Source: Prochlorococcus sp. AG-402-K16 (GTDB lineage: Bacteria > Cyanobacteriota > Cyanobacteriia > PCC-6307 > Cyanobiaceae). From it: a stretch of 47,369 nucleotides of DNA. Both the position numbers and the translations under genes were made by a program. Below the pieces are notes generated by a model that worked only from the letters and a program-made list of their open reading frames with translations, had not been told where the DNA came from and ran no database searches. Below are positions 1 through 9,592 of the stretch, in pieces. The stretch spans positions 1 through 47,369 of the forward strand of contig QCIH01000009.1 in the NCBI GenBank assembly GCA_003216795.1, in the 5' to 3' direction. Numbering within the stretch: the first letter of the stretch is position 1; each line of letters opens with the position of its first letter.

Positions 1-2890
1 ACCTATCAAAAGTCCGGCAAAACCCCCTATTCAATTAATTGCAAAGCCTAAAAATATAAATAATAATTTTAAATCTAATGAAAATTCCCAGAACATCTCA
101 ACTGCAGGAGATAAAAGACGATTATCAAACAAACCTGATCAAAATACGAACAAACCTAAAACAAAAAATTTCAATAATAGAATGAAAACCCCTGAGCTCG
201 TAGGAGCTCCAATAAGAAGAGAAGATCCAAAAATAAATCCTAATAAGAAAAATAATAATAAGCAAAACATTTCTTTTAAACAAACTGCTTCAAACAGACC
301 TGGTTCTCCAAACAGACCTGGCATGCCCAATAGGCCTGGTTTAAGAAACAAACCTTCAGATCAAGGCAGACCTAGCTCATTTAATAGGCAAGGCAACCCC
401 AATAGACCTGGTTCTCCAAACAGACCTGGCATGCCCAATAGGCCTGGTTTAAGAAACAAACCTTCAGATCAGGGCAGACCTGGCTCATTTAATAGGCAAG
501 GCAATCCCAATAGACCTGGTTCTCCAAACAGACCTGGCATGCCCAATAGGCCTGGTTCTAAATTCAATGGCCAAAATTCCTCTGGGATAAGAAAGCCAGT
601 ATCACCTAACGAACTTTTACAACTTCAAAAAAATAATAAATCAGAGAAAGACAACCTAGGTATAAAGAATAACTCGAAACAAAATATCGATGCACCTAAG
701 CAGAAGGCGAAAGCGCCTAGTAGTCGTCCAAATTCTACTCCTAGTTCCAAAAAACCTCCTCATAGAACATTTTCAAGTAGTTCAAAGAAACCTGGAAAGA
801 CAGACTGGGATGATAGCGCAAAACTTGAAGCATTAAGAAGTAAAAATCCTCAAAAACAAAGGCAGAAAGTTCATATTATTGGTGAAAATGATGATTCATT
901 GACATCTGAAACCAGTGGATATTCAGGCGAGAAAATTTCAATTTTATCAGCAAGTCTGGCGCGTCCTAAGAAAGAAAAGTCTGAAGAAACTAAATCTCAA
1001 AAATCTATCAAACAATTTAAGAAGAAGAAAAAAGAGACCACAAGACAAAGGCAGAAAAGGAGAGCAATGGAATTAAAGGCTGCCAAAGAGGCCAAACAAG
1101 TAAGACCTGAAATGATAATAGTTCCCGAAGATAATTTAACTGTTCAAGAATTAGCTGATAAATTAAGCCTTGAAAGTTCTGAAATAATAAAATCTCTTTT
1201 CTTCAAAGGCATAACGGCAACTGTTACTCAATCACTTGACTTAGCAACTATCGAAACAGTAGCAGAAGAATTTGGGGTGCCTGTTTTACAAGATGATATC
1301 CAAGAAGCTGCTGAGAAAACAGTTGACATGATTGAATCTGATGATATCGATAATCTAATAAGAAGACCGCCTGTTATTACAGTGATGGGTCATGTAGATC
1401 ATGGCAAAACAAGTCTTTTAGATTCCATTAGAGAATCAAGAGTAGCTTCGGGGGAAGCAGGGGGCATCACGCAACACATAGGGGCTTATCAAGTTGAATT
1501 TGAACATGAATCTCAAAAGAAAAAATTAACTTTTCTTGACACCCCTGGTCATGAAGCTTTTACTGCAATGAGAGCAAGGGGTACAAAGGTTACAGATGTA
1601 GCAGTTCTTGTAGTTGCTGCAGATGATGGTTGCAGACCTCAAACACTAGAAGCTATCAGTCATGCAAAAGCTGCAAAAGTACCAATAGTTGTTGCAATAA
1701 ATAAAATTGACAAAGAAGGGGCTTCTCCAGACAGAGTAAAGCAAGAACTATCAGAAAAAGATTTAATTGCTGAAGATTGGGGAGGCGATACAGTGATGGT
1801 CCCAGTAAGTGCTATCAAAAAACAAAACATTGATAAATTACTCGAAATGATCTTATTAGTTTCAGAGGTAGAAGATCTACAAGCTAACCCTGAAAGATTT
1901 GCAAAAGGTACTGTTATTGAAGCCCACCTTGACAAAGCAAAAGGACCTGTGGCTACTTTGTTAGTACAAAATGGAACCTTGAAATCTGGAGATGTTTTAG
2001 CTGCGGGTTCAGTCCTTGGAAAAATTAGAGCAATGGTTGATGAACATGGTAATAGAATCAGAGAAGCAGGGCCATCATTCCCAGTGGAAGCGCTGGGATT
2101 CAGTGAAGTACCCACTGCAGGGGATGAATTCGAAGTATACCCTGATGAGAAAACTGGTCGAGCCATTGTCGGAGAAAGGGCAACAGATGCTAGAGCCACA
2201 AAATTAGCTCAACAAATGGCATCTAGAAGAGTCAGCTTATCATCCTTGTCAACTCAAGCAAATGATGGAGAACTTAAGGAGTTAAACTTAATTCTCAAGG
2301 CTGATGTTCAAGGTAGTGTTGAAGCGATATTAGGATCACTAGAACAATTACCAAAAAATGAAGTTCAAGTCAGAGTCCTACTTTCTGCTCCCGGAGAAAT
2401 AACTGAGACAGATATCGATCTCGCTGCTGCATCTGGATCAGTAATCATTGGATTTAACACCTCATTGGCTTCTGGCGCTAAAAGAGCAGCTGATGCTAAT
2501 GACGTTGATATTAGAGAATATGAAGTAATTTATAAACTCTTAGAAGATATTCAGTTGGCCATGGAAGGGCTACTTGAACCCGATCTTGTCGAAGAATCAT
2601 TAGGGCAAGCTGAAGTTAGAGCAACTTTCGCAGTTGGTAAAGGAGCTATTGCGGGCTGTTATATACAAACCGGCAAATTACAAAGGAATTGTTCTCTGAG
2701 AGTTATTAGATCAGAGAAAGTAATATTTGAGGGTAATTTAGACTCTCTAAAAAGAGCTAAAGATGATGTAAAAGAAGTAAATACAGGATTTGAATGTGGA
2801 GTTGGCTGCGATAAATTCTCTTCATGGATTGAAGGAGATGTAATAGAAGCATTCAAGTTTGTCACCAAAAAAAGGACCTTATCACAATAA
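1..2890 (+). CDS. infB: translation initiation factor IF-2, 5' end outside window
   Basis: Initiation factor 2 is the GTPase that brings initiator tRNA to the 30S ribosome and promotes subunit joining. The frame is open from base 2, so the true start lies upstream and about 962 residues are visible. Numbering from base 2, residues about 90-190 are an Asn/Arg/Pro/Gly-rich repeat section. An IF2_N segment follows near 375-430, then the G domain with GHVDHGKT (463-470), [14 protein letters not shown] and NKID. The C-terminal beta-barrel domains end at the stop. The long basic, low-complexity N-terminus is usual for cyanobacterial IF-2, but the 36-residue tandem repeat is unusual. An in-frame ATG at 182 is only an internal methionine. 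Confidence 0.97.
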   Translation, partial: PIKSPAKPPIQLIAKPKNINNNFKSNENSQNISTAGDKRRLSNKPDQNTNKPKTKNFNNRMKTPELVGAPIRREDPKINPNKKNNNKQNISFKQTASNRPGSPNRPGMPNRPGLRNKPSDQGRPSSFNRQGNPNRPGSPNRPGMPNRPGLRNKPSDQGRPGSFNRQGNPNRPGSPNRPGMPNRPGSKFNGQNSSGIRKPVSPNELLQLQKNNKSEKDNLGIKNNSKQNIDAPKQKAKAPSSRPNSTPSSKKPPHRTFSSSSKKPGKTDWDDSAKLEALRSKNPQKQRQKVHIIGENDDSLTSETSGYSGEKISILSASLARPKKEKSEETKSQKSIKQFKKKKKETTRQRQKRRAMELKAAKEAKQVRPEMIIVPEDNLTVQELADKLSLESSEIIKSLFFKGITATVTQSLDLATIETVAEEFGVPVLQDDIQEAAEKTVDMIESDDIDNLIRRPPVITVMGHVDHGKTSLLDSIRESRVASGEAGGITQHIGAYQVEFEHESQKKKLTFLDTPGHEAFTAMRARGTKVTDVAVLVVAADDGCRPQTLEAISHAKAAKVPIVVAINKIDKEGASPDRVKQELSEKDLIAEDWGGDTVMVPVSAIKKQNIDKLLEMILLVSEVEDLQANPERFAKGTVIEAHLDKAKGPVATLLVQNGTLKSGDVLAAGSVLGKIRAMVDEHGNRIREAGPSFPVEALGFSEVPTAGDEFEVYPDEKTGRAIVGERATDARATKLAQQMASRRVSLSSLSTQANDGELKELNLILKADVQGSVEAILGSLEQLPKNEVQVRVLLSAPGEITETDIDLAAASGSVIIGFNTSLASGAKRAADANDVDIREYEVIYKLLEDIQLAMEGLLEPDLVEESLGQAEVRATFAVGKGAIAGCYIQTGKLQRNCSLRVIRSEKVIFEGNLDSLKRAKDDVKEVNTGFECGVGCDKFSSWIEGDVIEAFKFVTKKRTLSQ
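293..560 (+). repeat. 108-bp tandem repeat inside infB, about 2.5 copies
   Basis: The unit beginning GGTTCTCCAAACAGACCTGG occurs at 302, 410 and 518, exactly 108 bp (36 codons) apart. Copies are nearly identical at the nucleotide level. It encodes NRPG-rich units ([16 protein letters not shown]). A multiple-of-three period keeps the frame, so copy number could vary without breaking the gene. Confidence 0.95.
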
Positions 2891-2903
2891 TTAAACCTCT
2901 AGC

Positions 2904-2936
2904 TTATTAATCTTTATTTCTGTCAAAGATTAATAA
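2904..2936. terminator. A+T-rich 12-bp hairpin between convergent genes
   Basis: TTATTAATCTTT (2904-2915) and AAAGATTAATAA (2925-2936) form a perfect 12-bp inverted repeat with a 9-nt loop. It sits between the infB stop and the last codons of the convergent small gene, so it could end transcription both ways. The stem is weak in G+C and no long U tract follows, so this is a candidate only. Confidence 0.4.
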
Positions 2937-3143
2937 AGTAGGAAATATTATACAAGCACCCAACTGTATGAGAAGGTTATTGAGCTGTAATTCAGTTCCA
3001 TTTGCAATTTTGGAAAGCATTATTAGAAGTCCCAAAAATGCAGAACCGCTAAAAGCTATCCACAATATTCTTCTCAATCCCTTGAAAGGAGCTTGAGATT
3101 CCTTTAATAATTTCTTTTTTAATTTAGGATCTATTTTTGACAT
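2907..3143 (-). CDS. small two-helix membrane protein, DUF3493-like
   Basis: A 78-residue protein begins MSKIDPKLKKKLLKES. It has a basic N-terminus, then two hydrophobic segments (about residues 26-47 and 55-74) that look like membrane helices, and ends FDRNKD. Size, layout and position beside infB fit the cyanobacterial DUF3493 family, whose function I do not know. I chose the ATG at 3143 because GAAAGA precedes it at a sensible distance; an in-frame TTG at 3155 would add four residues. The gene is convergent with infB, and its 3' end forms part of the hairpin between the genes. Confidence 0.7.
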   Translation of the reverse strand: MSKIDPKLKKKLLKESQAPFKGLRRILWIAFSGSAFLGLLIMLSKIANGTELQLNNLLIQLGACIIFPTLLIFDRNKD

Positions 3144-3197
3144 AAATTCTTTCAATCATTAAATTAAGTTTATATGAAAAATTCAATATTTAATATT

Positions 3198-3269
3198 GCC
3201 GGTATAGCTCAGCGGTAGAGCAACTGTCTCGTAAACAGTAGGTCATTGGTTCAATTCCAATTATCGGCA
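3198..3269 (+). tRNA. tRNA-Thr(CGT)
   Basis: A 72-nt cloverleaf is visible. The acceptor stem is GCCGGTA/TATCGGC with one G-T pair. The D arm is GCTC-AGCGGTA-GAGC. The anticodon stem ACTGT/ACAGT holds loop CTCGTAA, giving anticodon CGT (Thr). The T arm is ATTGG-TTCAATT-CCAAT. Discriminator A is followed by CTT, so CCA is not encoded. The A+T-rich glycosyltransferase genes begin 24 bp downstream. Confidence 0.95.
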
Positions 3270-3292
3270 CTTAATAAGCAAATAAAACTAAG

Positions 3293-4846
3293 ATGAATAG
3301 TAAAATTTTAAAATTTAGATATCTTTTTAAATTATTTATTTTTATTCCTCTTATATTTTATTTTGGCAAAAGAAGTTATGTTGCTTTTGATGAAGGTTTT
3401 TATGCGCTACAAGCTCGATGGATACTAGATAAAGGTAACTGGACAATTCCTCTTTGGTGGGATGAATATGTTTTAGATAGAACAATAGGATTACAGTTTT
3501 TAATAGCAAAGTCACAAGACTTATTTGGAAGAAATATTTTTTCTGTATATCTACCAACGACATTAGCTTCAATATTGATGCTGTTGACAACTTATAAATT
3601 ACATGAAGAATTATTTAACAAAAAATATGCAATTATATCTCCACTAATCCTTGCTACTACATATCTATGGTTTGACTACTCTCACTTAGCCACTCAAGAT
3701 ATTATTTATTCATGTTTAGTAACTATTGGAGTATTAGCATTAGTAAAAATAAAAAGTAAAAATAACAAATTCTATATTCTGCTTTTTGGAATTTGGATTG
3801 GATTAGCTTTTATGATGAAAACTTTTTTAGTTTTTGTACCGTTATTATCACTCTTACCATATTTATTTTTAAAAAAAAATTTTTTATTCATCAAATTCTT
3901 TTGGTTAGGACTACTAATTGGATTTATTCCTTTTTTATTATGGAAGTTTTCTATCAACCCTTATTTAGACAAAAATATTATTTTTTACTTAGTTGAAAAG
4001 TTTAACTTTCTATCAAGTAAAAATACTTTTACAAATCCTTTCTATTATTATTTCTGGAATGTACCCGTAACGTATCTGCCATGGAGTTTTTTCGCAATTA
4101 TTGGCACAATTTACAATATTTCTCAATGTAAAGAGAATAGATTTATACTTGCTTTTTTTCCATTATTTTTAATAGCAATTCTTAGCATTTTCTCTACTAA
4201 AACACCCTATTATACTCTACAAATCTCATCAATTTTTTCATTAAATACTTATGTGGGAATAAAATATTTATTCAATTCTTACAGATATAGTCAATTTCTT
4301 ATATTTATAACTTCAAAAATAATTCCATTATTTATATTTGCCTTAACTTTCACATATTACTTTTTCTTTAAAGATTCAGTGCACTTTAATACAAAGGAAA
4401 ATACATTTATAATTCTTGGATTATTATCTTTTGGCTTATCTTGGTCATTCATAAGACATAAATATTCGTTCAAAGAAATATTAATAACTCTCATAATTGG
4501 GCCTTACTTATTCACTTCATGTATTTTGCAATCAGGTTTATTCACTGATAGATCTAGAGAACTAAGAGAGAAAATGGAATATGTTTCATCCCTTGATTTA
4601 GTAAAAAATCAAACGATAATGGTTGATAAAAAAGGAATCAACAACTCTCGATCGCAATCAAAAATCATCAGGATTTCTTTATTAACTCCTAAATTAGGTG
4701 AGGGATTAGAAAGTATTAATCAGTTAAAAAAATCTGAATTAGCATGGACAAATGACCTTAAAACAATAAAAAATAATTATGATTCATATGAAGTGATATA
4801 CGAAAATGATGTTTTAAATCCATGGAAATTAATATTAAAAAAGTAA
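3293..4846 (+). CDS. GT39/ArnT-like membrane glycosyltransferase
   Basis: This 517-residue integral membrane protein has about ten hydrophobic helices spread along its length. The first extracytoplasmic loop carries a DE pair (AFDEGFYALQARW, residues about 31-43), the usual catalytic or metal site of GT39/GT83 enzymes such as ArnT and protein mannosyltransferases. These enzymes move a sugar from a polyprenyl-phosphate carrier to lipid or protein on the outer face of the membrane. The substrate cannot be read from sequence. It starts just after tRNA-Thr, is strikingly A+T-rich by eye, and precedes a GT2 gene, so both may act on one surface glycan. Confidence 0.8.
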   Translation: MNSKILKFRYLFKLFIFIPLIFYFGKRSYVAFDEGFYALQARWILDKGNWTIPLWWDEYVLDRTIGLQFLIAKSQDLFGRNIFSVYLPTTLASILMLLTTYKLHEELFNKKYAIISPLILATTYLWFDYSHLATQDIIYSCLVTIGVLALVKIKSKNNKFYILLFGIWIGLAFMMKTFLVFVPLLSLLPYLFLKKNFLFIKFFWLGLLIGFIPFLLWKFSINPYLDKNIIFYLVEKFNFLSSKNTFTNPFYYYFWNVPVTYLPWSFFAIIGTIYNISQCKENRFILAFFPLFLIAILSIFSTKTPYYTLQISSIFSLNTYVGIKYLFNSYRYSQFLIFITSKIIPLFIFALTFTYYFFFKDSVHFNTKENTFIILGLLSFGLSWSFIRHKYSFKEILITLIIGPYLFTSCILQSGLFTDRSRELREKMEYVSSLDLVKNQTIMVDKKGINNSRSQSKIIRISLLTPKLGEGLESINQLKKSELAWTNDLKTIKNNYDSYEVIYENDVLNPWKLILKK

Positions 4847-4886
4847 ATAATCCATATATAATAAGATGTCTTTGTAATCTTTAATA

Positions 4887-5978
4887 ATGAGATCTGTTAA
4901 TAGTTGGAATTTAACTAATAATAAACTTCACCAATTATTCAAAGATAATAACGAATTTATTTCTATTAAAGTCCGTGGTAATACTTGGGAGCCAATCACT
5001 AGATGGCTAAGATTAGATTCAAGAATTTTTAGAGAAACTACTAGCAAAGCAAGAATAACTTTATGCGATATCGAATCTCTAGCAGAAATTTATAACTACA
5101 GATCAATTAGATGGAAAGCAAAAAAACTTACTCCTATGCCCACTAAGGTAATTCCACAACCTATTAAAAATATTTTTCGGAAAATACCAATCATAAAACA
5201 ACTCGCCTATGAACTCGAAATAGTTTTTTATAAATATAGTGAAAATATTTCTGAACATTTAATATCAATAGTAATTCCTGCAAGAAATGAAGCTGGTAAT
5301 AAAGAACTTTTAATTAATGCTTTAAATAAATTCAAAAATATTCCCAATAAATTAGAAATTATATTTGTTGAAGGTAATAGTAATGATAAAACATATGAAA
5401 TTTTGAAAGAATTAAAAGAAAATTTCTCAAATTTCTTCAAGATATCTCTTTTAAAACAAACTTCCAAAGGGAAGAAAAATGCAGTCGTGGAGGGATTTAA
5501 TATTTCATCAGGTGAGACTCTCGCAATAATTGACAGTGATTTTACTGTAGATATTGATGACAGTATTTCAGCAATTATGGAATCAACCAAAAATAAAAAT
5601 ATCCTTATTAATTGCGCCCGCACAACTTTTCCAATGGAAAAAGATGCGATGAGATGGGCAAATTATATAGGAAATAGACTCTTCGCAATTTTTCTATCAA
5701 TTCTAATAAATAAGCCCGTATCAGATTCACTATGTGGAACAAAGGTTTTTTCAAGAAAATTCTTTAATTTTATGAAACAAAACGGAAGTTGGGATTCTAA
5801 GTCTGACCCATTTGGAGACTTTACAATAATATTTGAAGCTGCGAAAAATAACATTAAAATACTAAATTACCCTGTTAGATATTACGCGAGAAAATCTGGA
5901 GCACCAAATATATCTAGATGGATAGATGGATTTAAACTTCTCAAAGTTTGCTGGATTTATATGATTTCTGATATCTGA
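4887..5978 (+). CDS. family 2 glycosyltransferase with unusual N-terminal extension
   Basis: A 363-residue protein with a GT-A fold family 2 domain from about residue 128: ISIVIPARNEAG, then EIIFVEGNSNDKT, and the metal-binding DSD in LAIIDSDFTVD. Such enzymes transfer a sugar from a nucleotide-sugar, often to a polyprenyl phosphate. The first 125 residues (starting MRSVNSWNLTNNKL) lie outside the GT2 fold and I do not recognise them. There is no C-terminal pair of membrane helices of the GtrB kind, so it may be soluble or peripheral. It lies 40 bp after the GT39-like gene and is equally A+T-rich. Confidence 0.8.
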   Translation: MRSVNSWNLTNNKLHQLFKDNNEFISIKVRGNTWEPITRWLRLDSRIFRETTSKARITLCDIESLAEIYNYRSIRWKAKKLTPMPTKVIPQPIKNIFRKIPIIKQLAYELEIVFYKYSENISEHLISIVIPARNEAGNKELLINALNKFKNIPNKLEIIFVEGNSNDKTYEILKELKENFSNFFKISLLKQTSKGKKNAVVEGFNISSGETLAIIDSDFTVDIDDSISAIMESTKNKNILINCARTTFPMEKDAMRWANYIGNRLFAIFLSILINKPVSDSLCGTKVFSRKFFNFMKQNGSWDSKSDPFGDFTIIFEAAKNNIKILNYPVRYYARKSGAPNISRWIDGFKLLKVCWIYMISDI

Positions 5979-6083
5979 TTTAAAAAAATTTGAGTGAATT
6001 TTTTCTTAGGATTTTTAATTTCTCCAAATTAGTAATAAAGTAGTTAGATTCTTAAAAGAAATAAATTCATTAAATTTCATAAC

Positions 6084-7703
6084 ATGAATTTTAATTTGAA
6101 GTTCGAAAAATCAAATAAAAAATATTACCAAAGAAAGCACTATGGAAAAATATTAACTGTAAGATTGCCATGCAATCCAATATTTCCAATAGGACCTATT
6201 TATTTAGCAGACCATATTCATAAATGTTTTCCCAATTTAGAGCAGCAATTCATTGATCTAGCAATAATTCCATCAAATAAAGTTTCCAAATATTTAGCTA
6301 GAAAAATTGATCAATTTAGACCACATCTAATCATTTTTTCATGGAGAGATATACAAATTTATGCACCTGTTGATGGTAGAAGTGGAAATCCCCTACAAAA
6401 CTCTTTTGAAGTTTTCTACTCAAAAAATATCATTAAAAAAATTAGAGGTTCCTGGGGAGGATTAAAATTAATTGCATCTCATTATGGAGAGATATATAGA
6501 AATACTTCTTTAGTCAAGATGGGGCTAAAAAGAGCACAAAAATACAATAAAAATGTAAAAGTTATTTTAGGAGGTGGGGCTGTTAGTGTCTTCTATGAAC
6601 AGTTAGGAAATCTACTCCCAAAAGGAACTGTTATTTCAGTTGGAGAGGGAGAAAATCTCATAGAAAAAATCATTAGAGGAGATTCAATAGAAGAAGAAAG
6701 ATGTTACATTGCTGGACAAAAACCTCGGAATAAATTAATACATGAACAACCTTCAGGCACTGTTAAAACTGCCTGCAACTATAAATATATTAAATCAATA
6801 TGGCCTGAATTCGATTGGTATATAGAAGGTGGCGATTATTACGTAGGGGTACAAACAAAAAGAGGTTGTCCTCATAATTGTTGTTTCTGTGTTTACACAG
6901 TTGTTGAGGGAAAGCAGGTTCGCATTAATCCTGTTAAGGAAGTTATCAAAGAAATGAAGCAATTATATGATCTTGGAGTAAGGGGATTTTGGTTCACAGA
7001 TGCACAGTTTATTCCAGCCAAAAAACATATTGAAGATGCAAAAACACTTTTGCAAGCAATTAAGGACCAAGGCTGGGACGATATTAATTGGGCCGCATAC
7101 ATCAGAGCAGATAATATTGATGCTGAGCTAGCTCAGCTTATGGTTGATACAGGTATGAGCTATTTTGAGATTGGTATCACCTCGGGATCTCAAGAACTTG
7201 TTAGAAAAATGAGATTAGCGTATGACCTCGAAACTGTATTAAATAATTGCAGAATGCTAGTCAAATCAGGTTTCAAGAATCATGTTTCAGTCAATTATTC
7301 ATTTAATGTTTTTGATGAAACGCCCAGCACCATAAGCCAAACAATTGCCTACCATAGAGAATTAGAAAATATTTTTGGTAAAGGCTTAGTTGATCCAGCT
7401 ATATTCTTTATAGGTTTGCAACCTCATACTCTCCTTGAGAAGTACGCTTTGGAGCATAAAATTTTGAAGCCAAATTATAATCCGATGAGCATGATGCCAT
7501 GGACAGCAAGAAAACTTCTCTGGAATCCCGGGTCACTAGGGAAAAAACTTGGTCAGGTTTGCTTAGAAGCTTTTGATAATCCAGAAGACGAATTTGGCAA
7601 AACAGTTATCGACATTCTTGAGAGAGAATATGGAAAGTCTTCCTTAAAAGAGTCCCTAAAAGTCCGTCCTTTATCAGAAAGGAAATTAGCTCACTCTAGA
7701 TAA
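6084..7703 (+). CDS. radical SAM protein with cobalamin-binding-type N-terminus
   Basis: A 539-residue protein. The [4Fe-4S] SAM-binding motif CPHNCCFC (C262, C266, C269; CxxxCxxC) is complete and preceded by KRG. The N-terminal 200 residues include a Rossmann-like stretch (VILGGGAVS) of the kind seen in B12-binding radical SAM enzymes, which carry out methylations, ring changes and other radical chemistry. The substrate is unknown. A conserved SGSQELVRKM stretch fits the radical SAM barrel. The preceding gap of about 105 bp to the GT2 gene suggests its own promoter. Base composition is more typical of the host than the two glycosyltransferase genes. Confidence 0.8.
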   Translation: MNFNLKFEKSNKKYYQRKHYGKILTVRLPCNPIFPIGPIYLADHIHKCFPNLEQQFIDLAIIPSNKVSKYLARKIDQFRPHLIIFSWRDIQIYAPVDGRSGNPLQNSFEVFYSKNIIKKIRGSWGGLKLIASHYGEIYRNTSLVKMGLKRAQKYNKNVKVILGGGAVSVFYEQLGNLLPKGTVISVGEGENLIEKIIRGDSIEEERCYIAGQKPRNKLIHEQPSGTVKTACNYKYIKSIWPEFDWYIEGGDYYVGVQTKRGCPHNCCFCVYTVVEGKQVRINPVKEVIKEMKQLYDLGVRGFWFTDAQFIPAKKHIEDAKTLLQAIKDQGWDDINWAAYIRADNIDAELAQLMVDTGMSYFEIGITSGSQELVRKMRLAYDLETVLNNCRMLVKSGFKNHVSVNYSFNVFDETPSTISQTIAYHRELENIFGKGLVDPAIFFIGLQPHTLLEKYALEHKILKPNYNPMSMMPWTARKLLWNPGSLGKKLGQVCLEAFDNPEDEFGKTVIDILEREYGKSSLKESLKVRPLSERKLAHSR

Positions 7704-7718
7704 TAAATTCAACCGTTA

Positions 7719-8036
7719 TTAATCCTCTTTCTCAATTGAACTAGAAATTCCTTTAGATTTTAATGATTCTGAGTAGAATTCTGCAGGCTCTAAGTCACAA
7801 ACAATTACTAAACCCACGCCCGTATTGTGTGCTTCAAGCATTATTGCGATAGCATCTTGTTCACTTAATTGCGGAACAACTTCTCGTAGTGAAATAGTGA
7901 CATACTCCATAGAATTAACTGGGTCATTATGAAGTAAAACCTTATATTTTGGAGATTTATTTTTTAATTCAGCAGGTTTCTTTTCAATCACTGCTGAATT
8001 ATTATTTGCACTTTGTTCTAACTTTATAGAGAGCAT
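7719..8036 (-). CDS. clpS: ATP-dependent Clp protease adaptor ClpS
   Basis: A 105-residue protein. ClpS delivers N-degron substrates to the ClpAP/ClpCP protease. The core reads KYKVLLHNDPVNSMEYV, then NTGVGLVIVCDLEPAEFY. The Asp-Pro next to the Asn and the hydrophobic pocket positions of the family are present. A variable Lys/Ser-rich N-terminal tail of about 30 residues precedes the core, which is usual. It is convergent with the radical SAM gene (16 bp between stop codons). Confidence 0.93.
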   Translation of the reverse strand: MLSIKLEQSANNNSAVIEKKPAELKNKSPKYKVLLHNDPVNSMEYVTISLREVVPQLSEQDAIAIMLEAHNTGVGLVIVCDLEPAEFYSESLKSKGISSSIEKED

Positions 8037-8068
8037 TAAATTTATTAGAGTTTAAATTGTACTAGTAA

Positions 8069-9295
8069 TTATATATTAATTATTCTTTCCATTGCATCAA
8101 GGACGTTTGATCGTGAGTTAAATGCTGACAAGCGAAAATAACCCTCTCCTGCCAATCCAAATCCACTACCAGGTGTTCCTACTACACTAACTTTTTGGAG
8201 AAGGAAATCAAAAAAGTCCCAAGATGTCATTTGATCTGGAACTTTAATCCAGATATAAGGAGCATTGTCCCCTCCGTAAACTTTATATCCTGCATTCTGA
8301 AGTTTATTTTTCATGATTTTTGCATTTTCCATATAAAAATCAATTAAACCTTTCACCTGTTTTTTTCCTTCGGGAGAATAAACAGCCTCTGCACCTTTCT
8401 GAACCACATAACTTACTCCATTGAACTTTGTAGATTGTCTCCTATTCCAAAGAGGCCATAACTCTATTTCCTCATTTGTTGAGCTCAAACCTTTGAGATC
8501 CTTGGGTATTACTGTAAAAGCACACCTAACTCCAGTGAATCCTGCGTTCTTTGAAAAAGATCTAAATTCTATAGCACAATCCTTAGCTCCCTCAATCTCA
8601 TATATTGAATGTGGAATATCATTATCTTGGATAAATGCTTCATAAGCTGCATCAAAAAGTATCAAAGATTTATTTTGGAGGGCATAGTCAACCCACTTTT
8701 TCAATTCTTTTTTTGTGATAGTTGCTCCAGTCGGATTATTAGGAAAACAAAGATATAAAATATCAACTTTTTTTTCAGGTAGTTTTGGCAAAAAGTTGTT
8801 CCCCTCGTTTATTGCTAGATATGTTAATCCTTGATAAGTACCATTTTCGAGAGCTTCTCCAGTTCTGCCTGTCATGACGTTACTATCTACATAAACAGGA
8901 TAAACAGGATCTGTTACAGCAATTGAATTATCTTTGCCAAGAATATCTAAAATATTGCTGCTATCGCATTTAGAACCATCTGAAACAAAGATTTCTTCAG
9001 GTGAAATTGGACAGCCTCGAGCAATAAAATCATGCTCAGATATTTTTTCTCTCAGCCAAGAATAACCTTGCTCTGGTCCATAACCTCTGAAACCGTTTAT
9101 TGTTCCCATGTCATCTAAAGCTTTACCCATAGCTTCTATGCATGCTTTAGGTAATGGTTCTGTAACATCTCCTATGCCAAGCTTAATAATTTCAGCACTC
9201 TTATTTGATTGAGAGTATATTTTTACCCTTTTAGCAATTTCAGGGAATAAATAGCCTGCTTTGAGTTTTAAATAATTTTCGTTTACTTGAACCAC
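8069..9295 (-). CDS. dapL: LL-diaminopimelate aminotransferase
   Basis: This class I/II PLP aminotransferase converts tetrahydrodipicolinate directly to LL-diaminopimelate, the plant/cyanobacterial route to lysine and peptidoglycan. The PLP lysine is in [13 protein letters not shown]. Other landmarks are [10 protein letters not shown] near the N-terminus and FPNNPTGA. I prefer the GTG at 9295, which gives [13 protein letters not shown] and 408 residues, the usual family length. A TTG at 9307 would add four residues. No strong ribosome-binding site is seen for either. The gene is divergent from rne with a leader of about 300 bp between them. Confidence 0.95.
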   Translation of the reverse strand: MVQVNENYLKLKAGYLFPEIAKRVKIYSQSNKSAEIIKLGIGDVTEPLPKACIEAMGKALDDMGTINGFRGYGPEQGYSWLREKISEHDFIARGCPISPEEIFVSDGSKCDSSNILDILGKDNSIAVTDPVYPVYVDSNVMTGRTGEALENGTYQGLTYLAINEGNNFLPKLPEKKVDILYLCFPNNPTGATITKKELKKWVDYALQNKSLILFDAAYEAFIQDNDIPHSIYEIEGAKDCAIEFRSFSKNAGFTGVRCAFTVIPKDLKGLSSTNEEIELWPLWNRRQSTKFNGVSYVVQKGAEAVYSPEGKKQVKGLIDFYMENAKIMKNKLQNAGYKVYGGDNAPYIWIKVPDQMTSWDFFDFLLQKVSVVGTPGSGFGLAGEGYFRLSAFNSRSNVLDAMERIINI

Positions 9296-9592
9296 TTTTG
9301 ATAACAAATTTCATCAATATAAGAATAATGTATTAACGTGCTTAAGTGTTGATTAGATGTTAATATTATTTTAGTTATGGTTAATTTAAGAGATAATCAT
9401 AGCTGTGAATTCAATTTCAATTAGTTTGAAAATCGTTTAAATCTTTATAAATAGCATAATTCAATCACTATTAACTTTATTGATTTTAAAAAGTAAACAA
9501 TAATAGCTAAAAAAATTGCTTTATTAAAAGATAAAAACCTAATTCTTTAATCTAGACGATTTTCAAAATCCAAAACATTCAGAATCAATTAT
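9296..9592 (+). promoter_or_regulatory. long rne leader with 12-bp inverted repeat
   Basis: This gap of about 300 bp separates dapL and rne and has no gene. TTTGAAAATCGT (9425-9436) and its perfect complement ACGATTTTCAAA (9556-9567) are 119 bp apart and would bring the rne start (9593) close to a long-range stem. E. coli rne is autoregulated through its 5' leader, and the Prochlorococcus rne leader is reported to be altered during phage infection. A structural role here is my inference. Confidence 0.5.

Noticed and set aside
1660..2199. 179-codon open frame opposite infB
   Set aside because: It is a shadow of the conserved IF-2 G domain and lies wholly within that gene.
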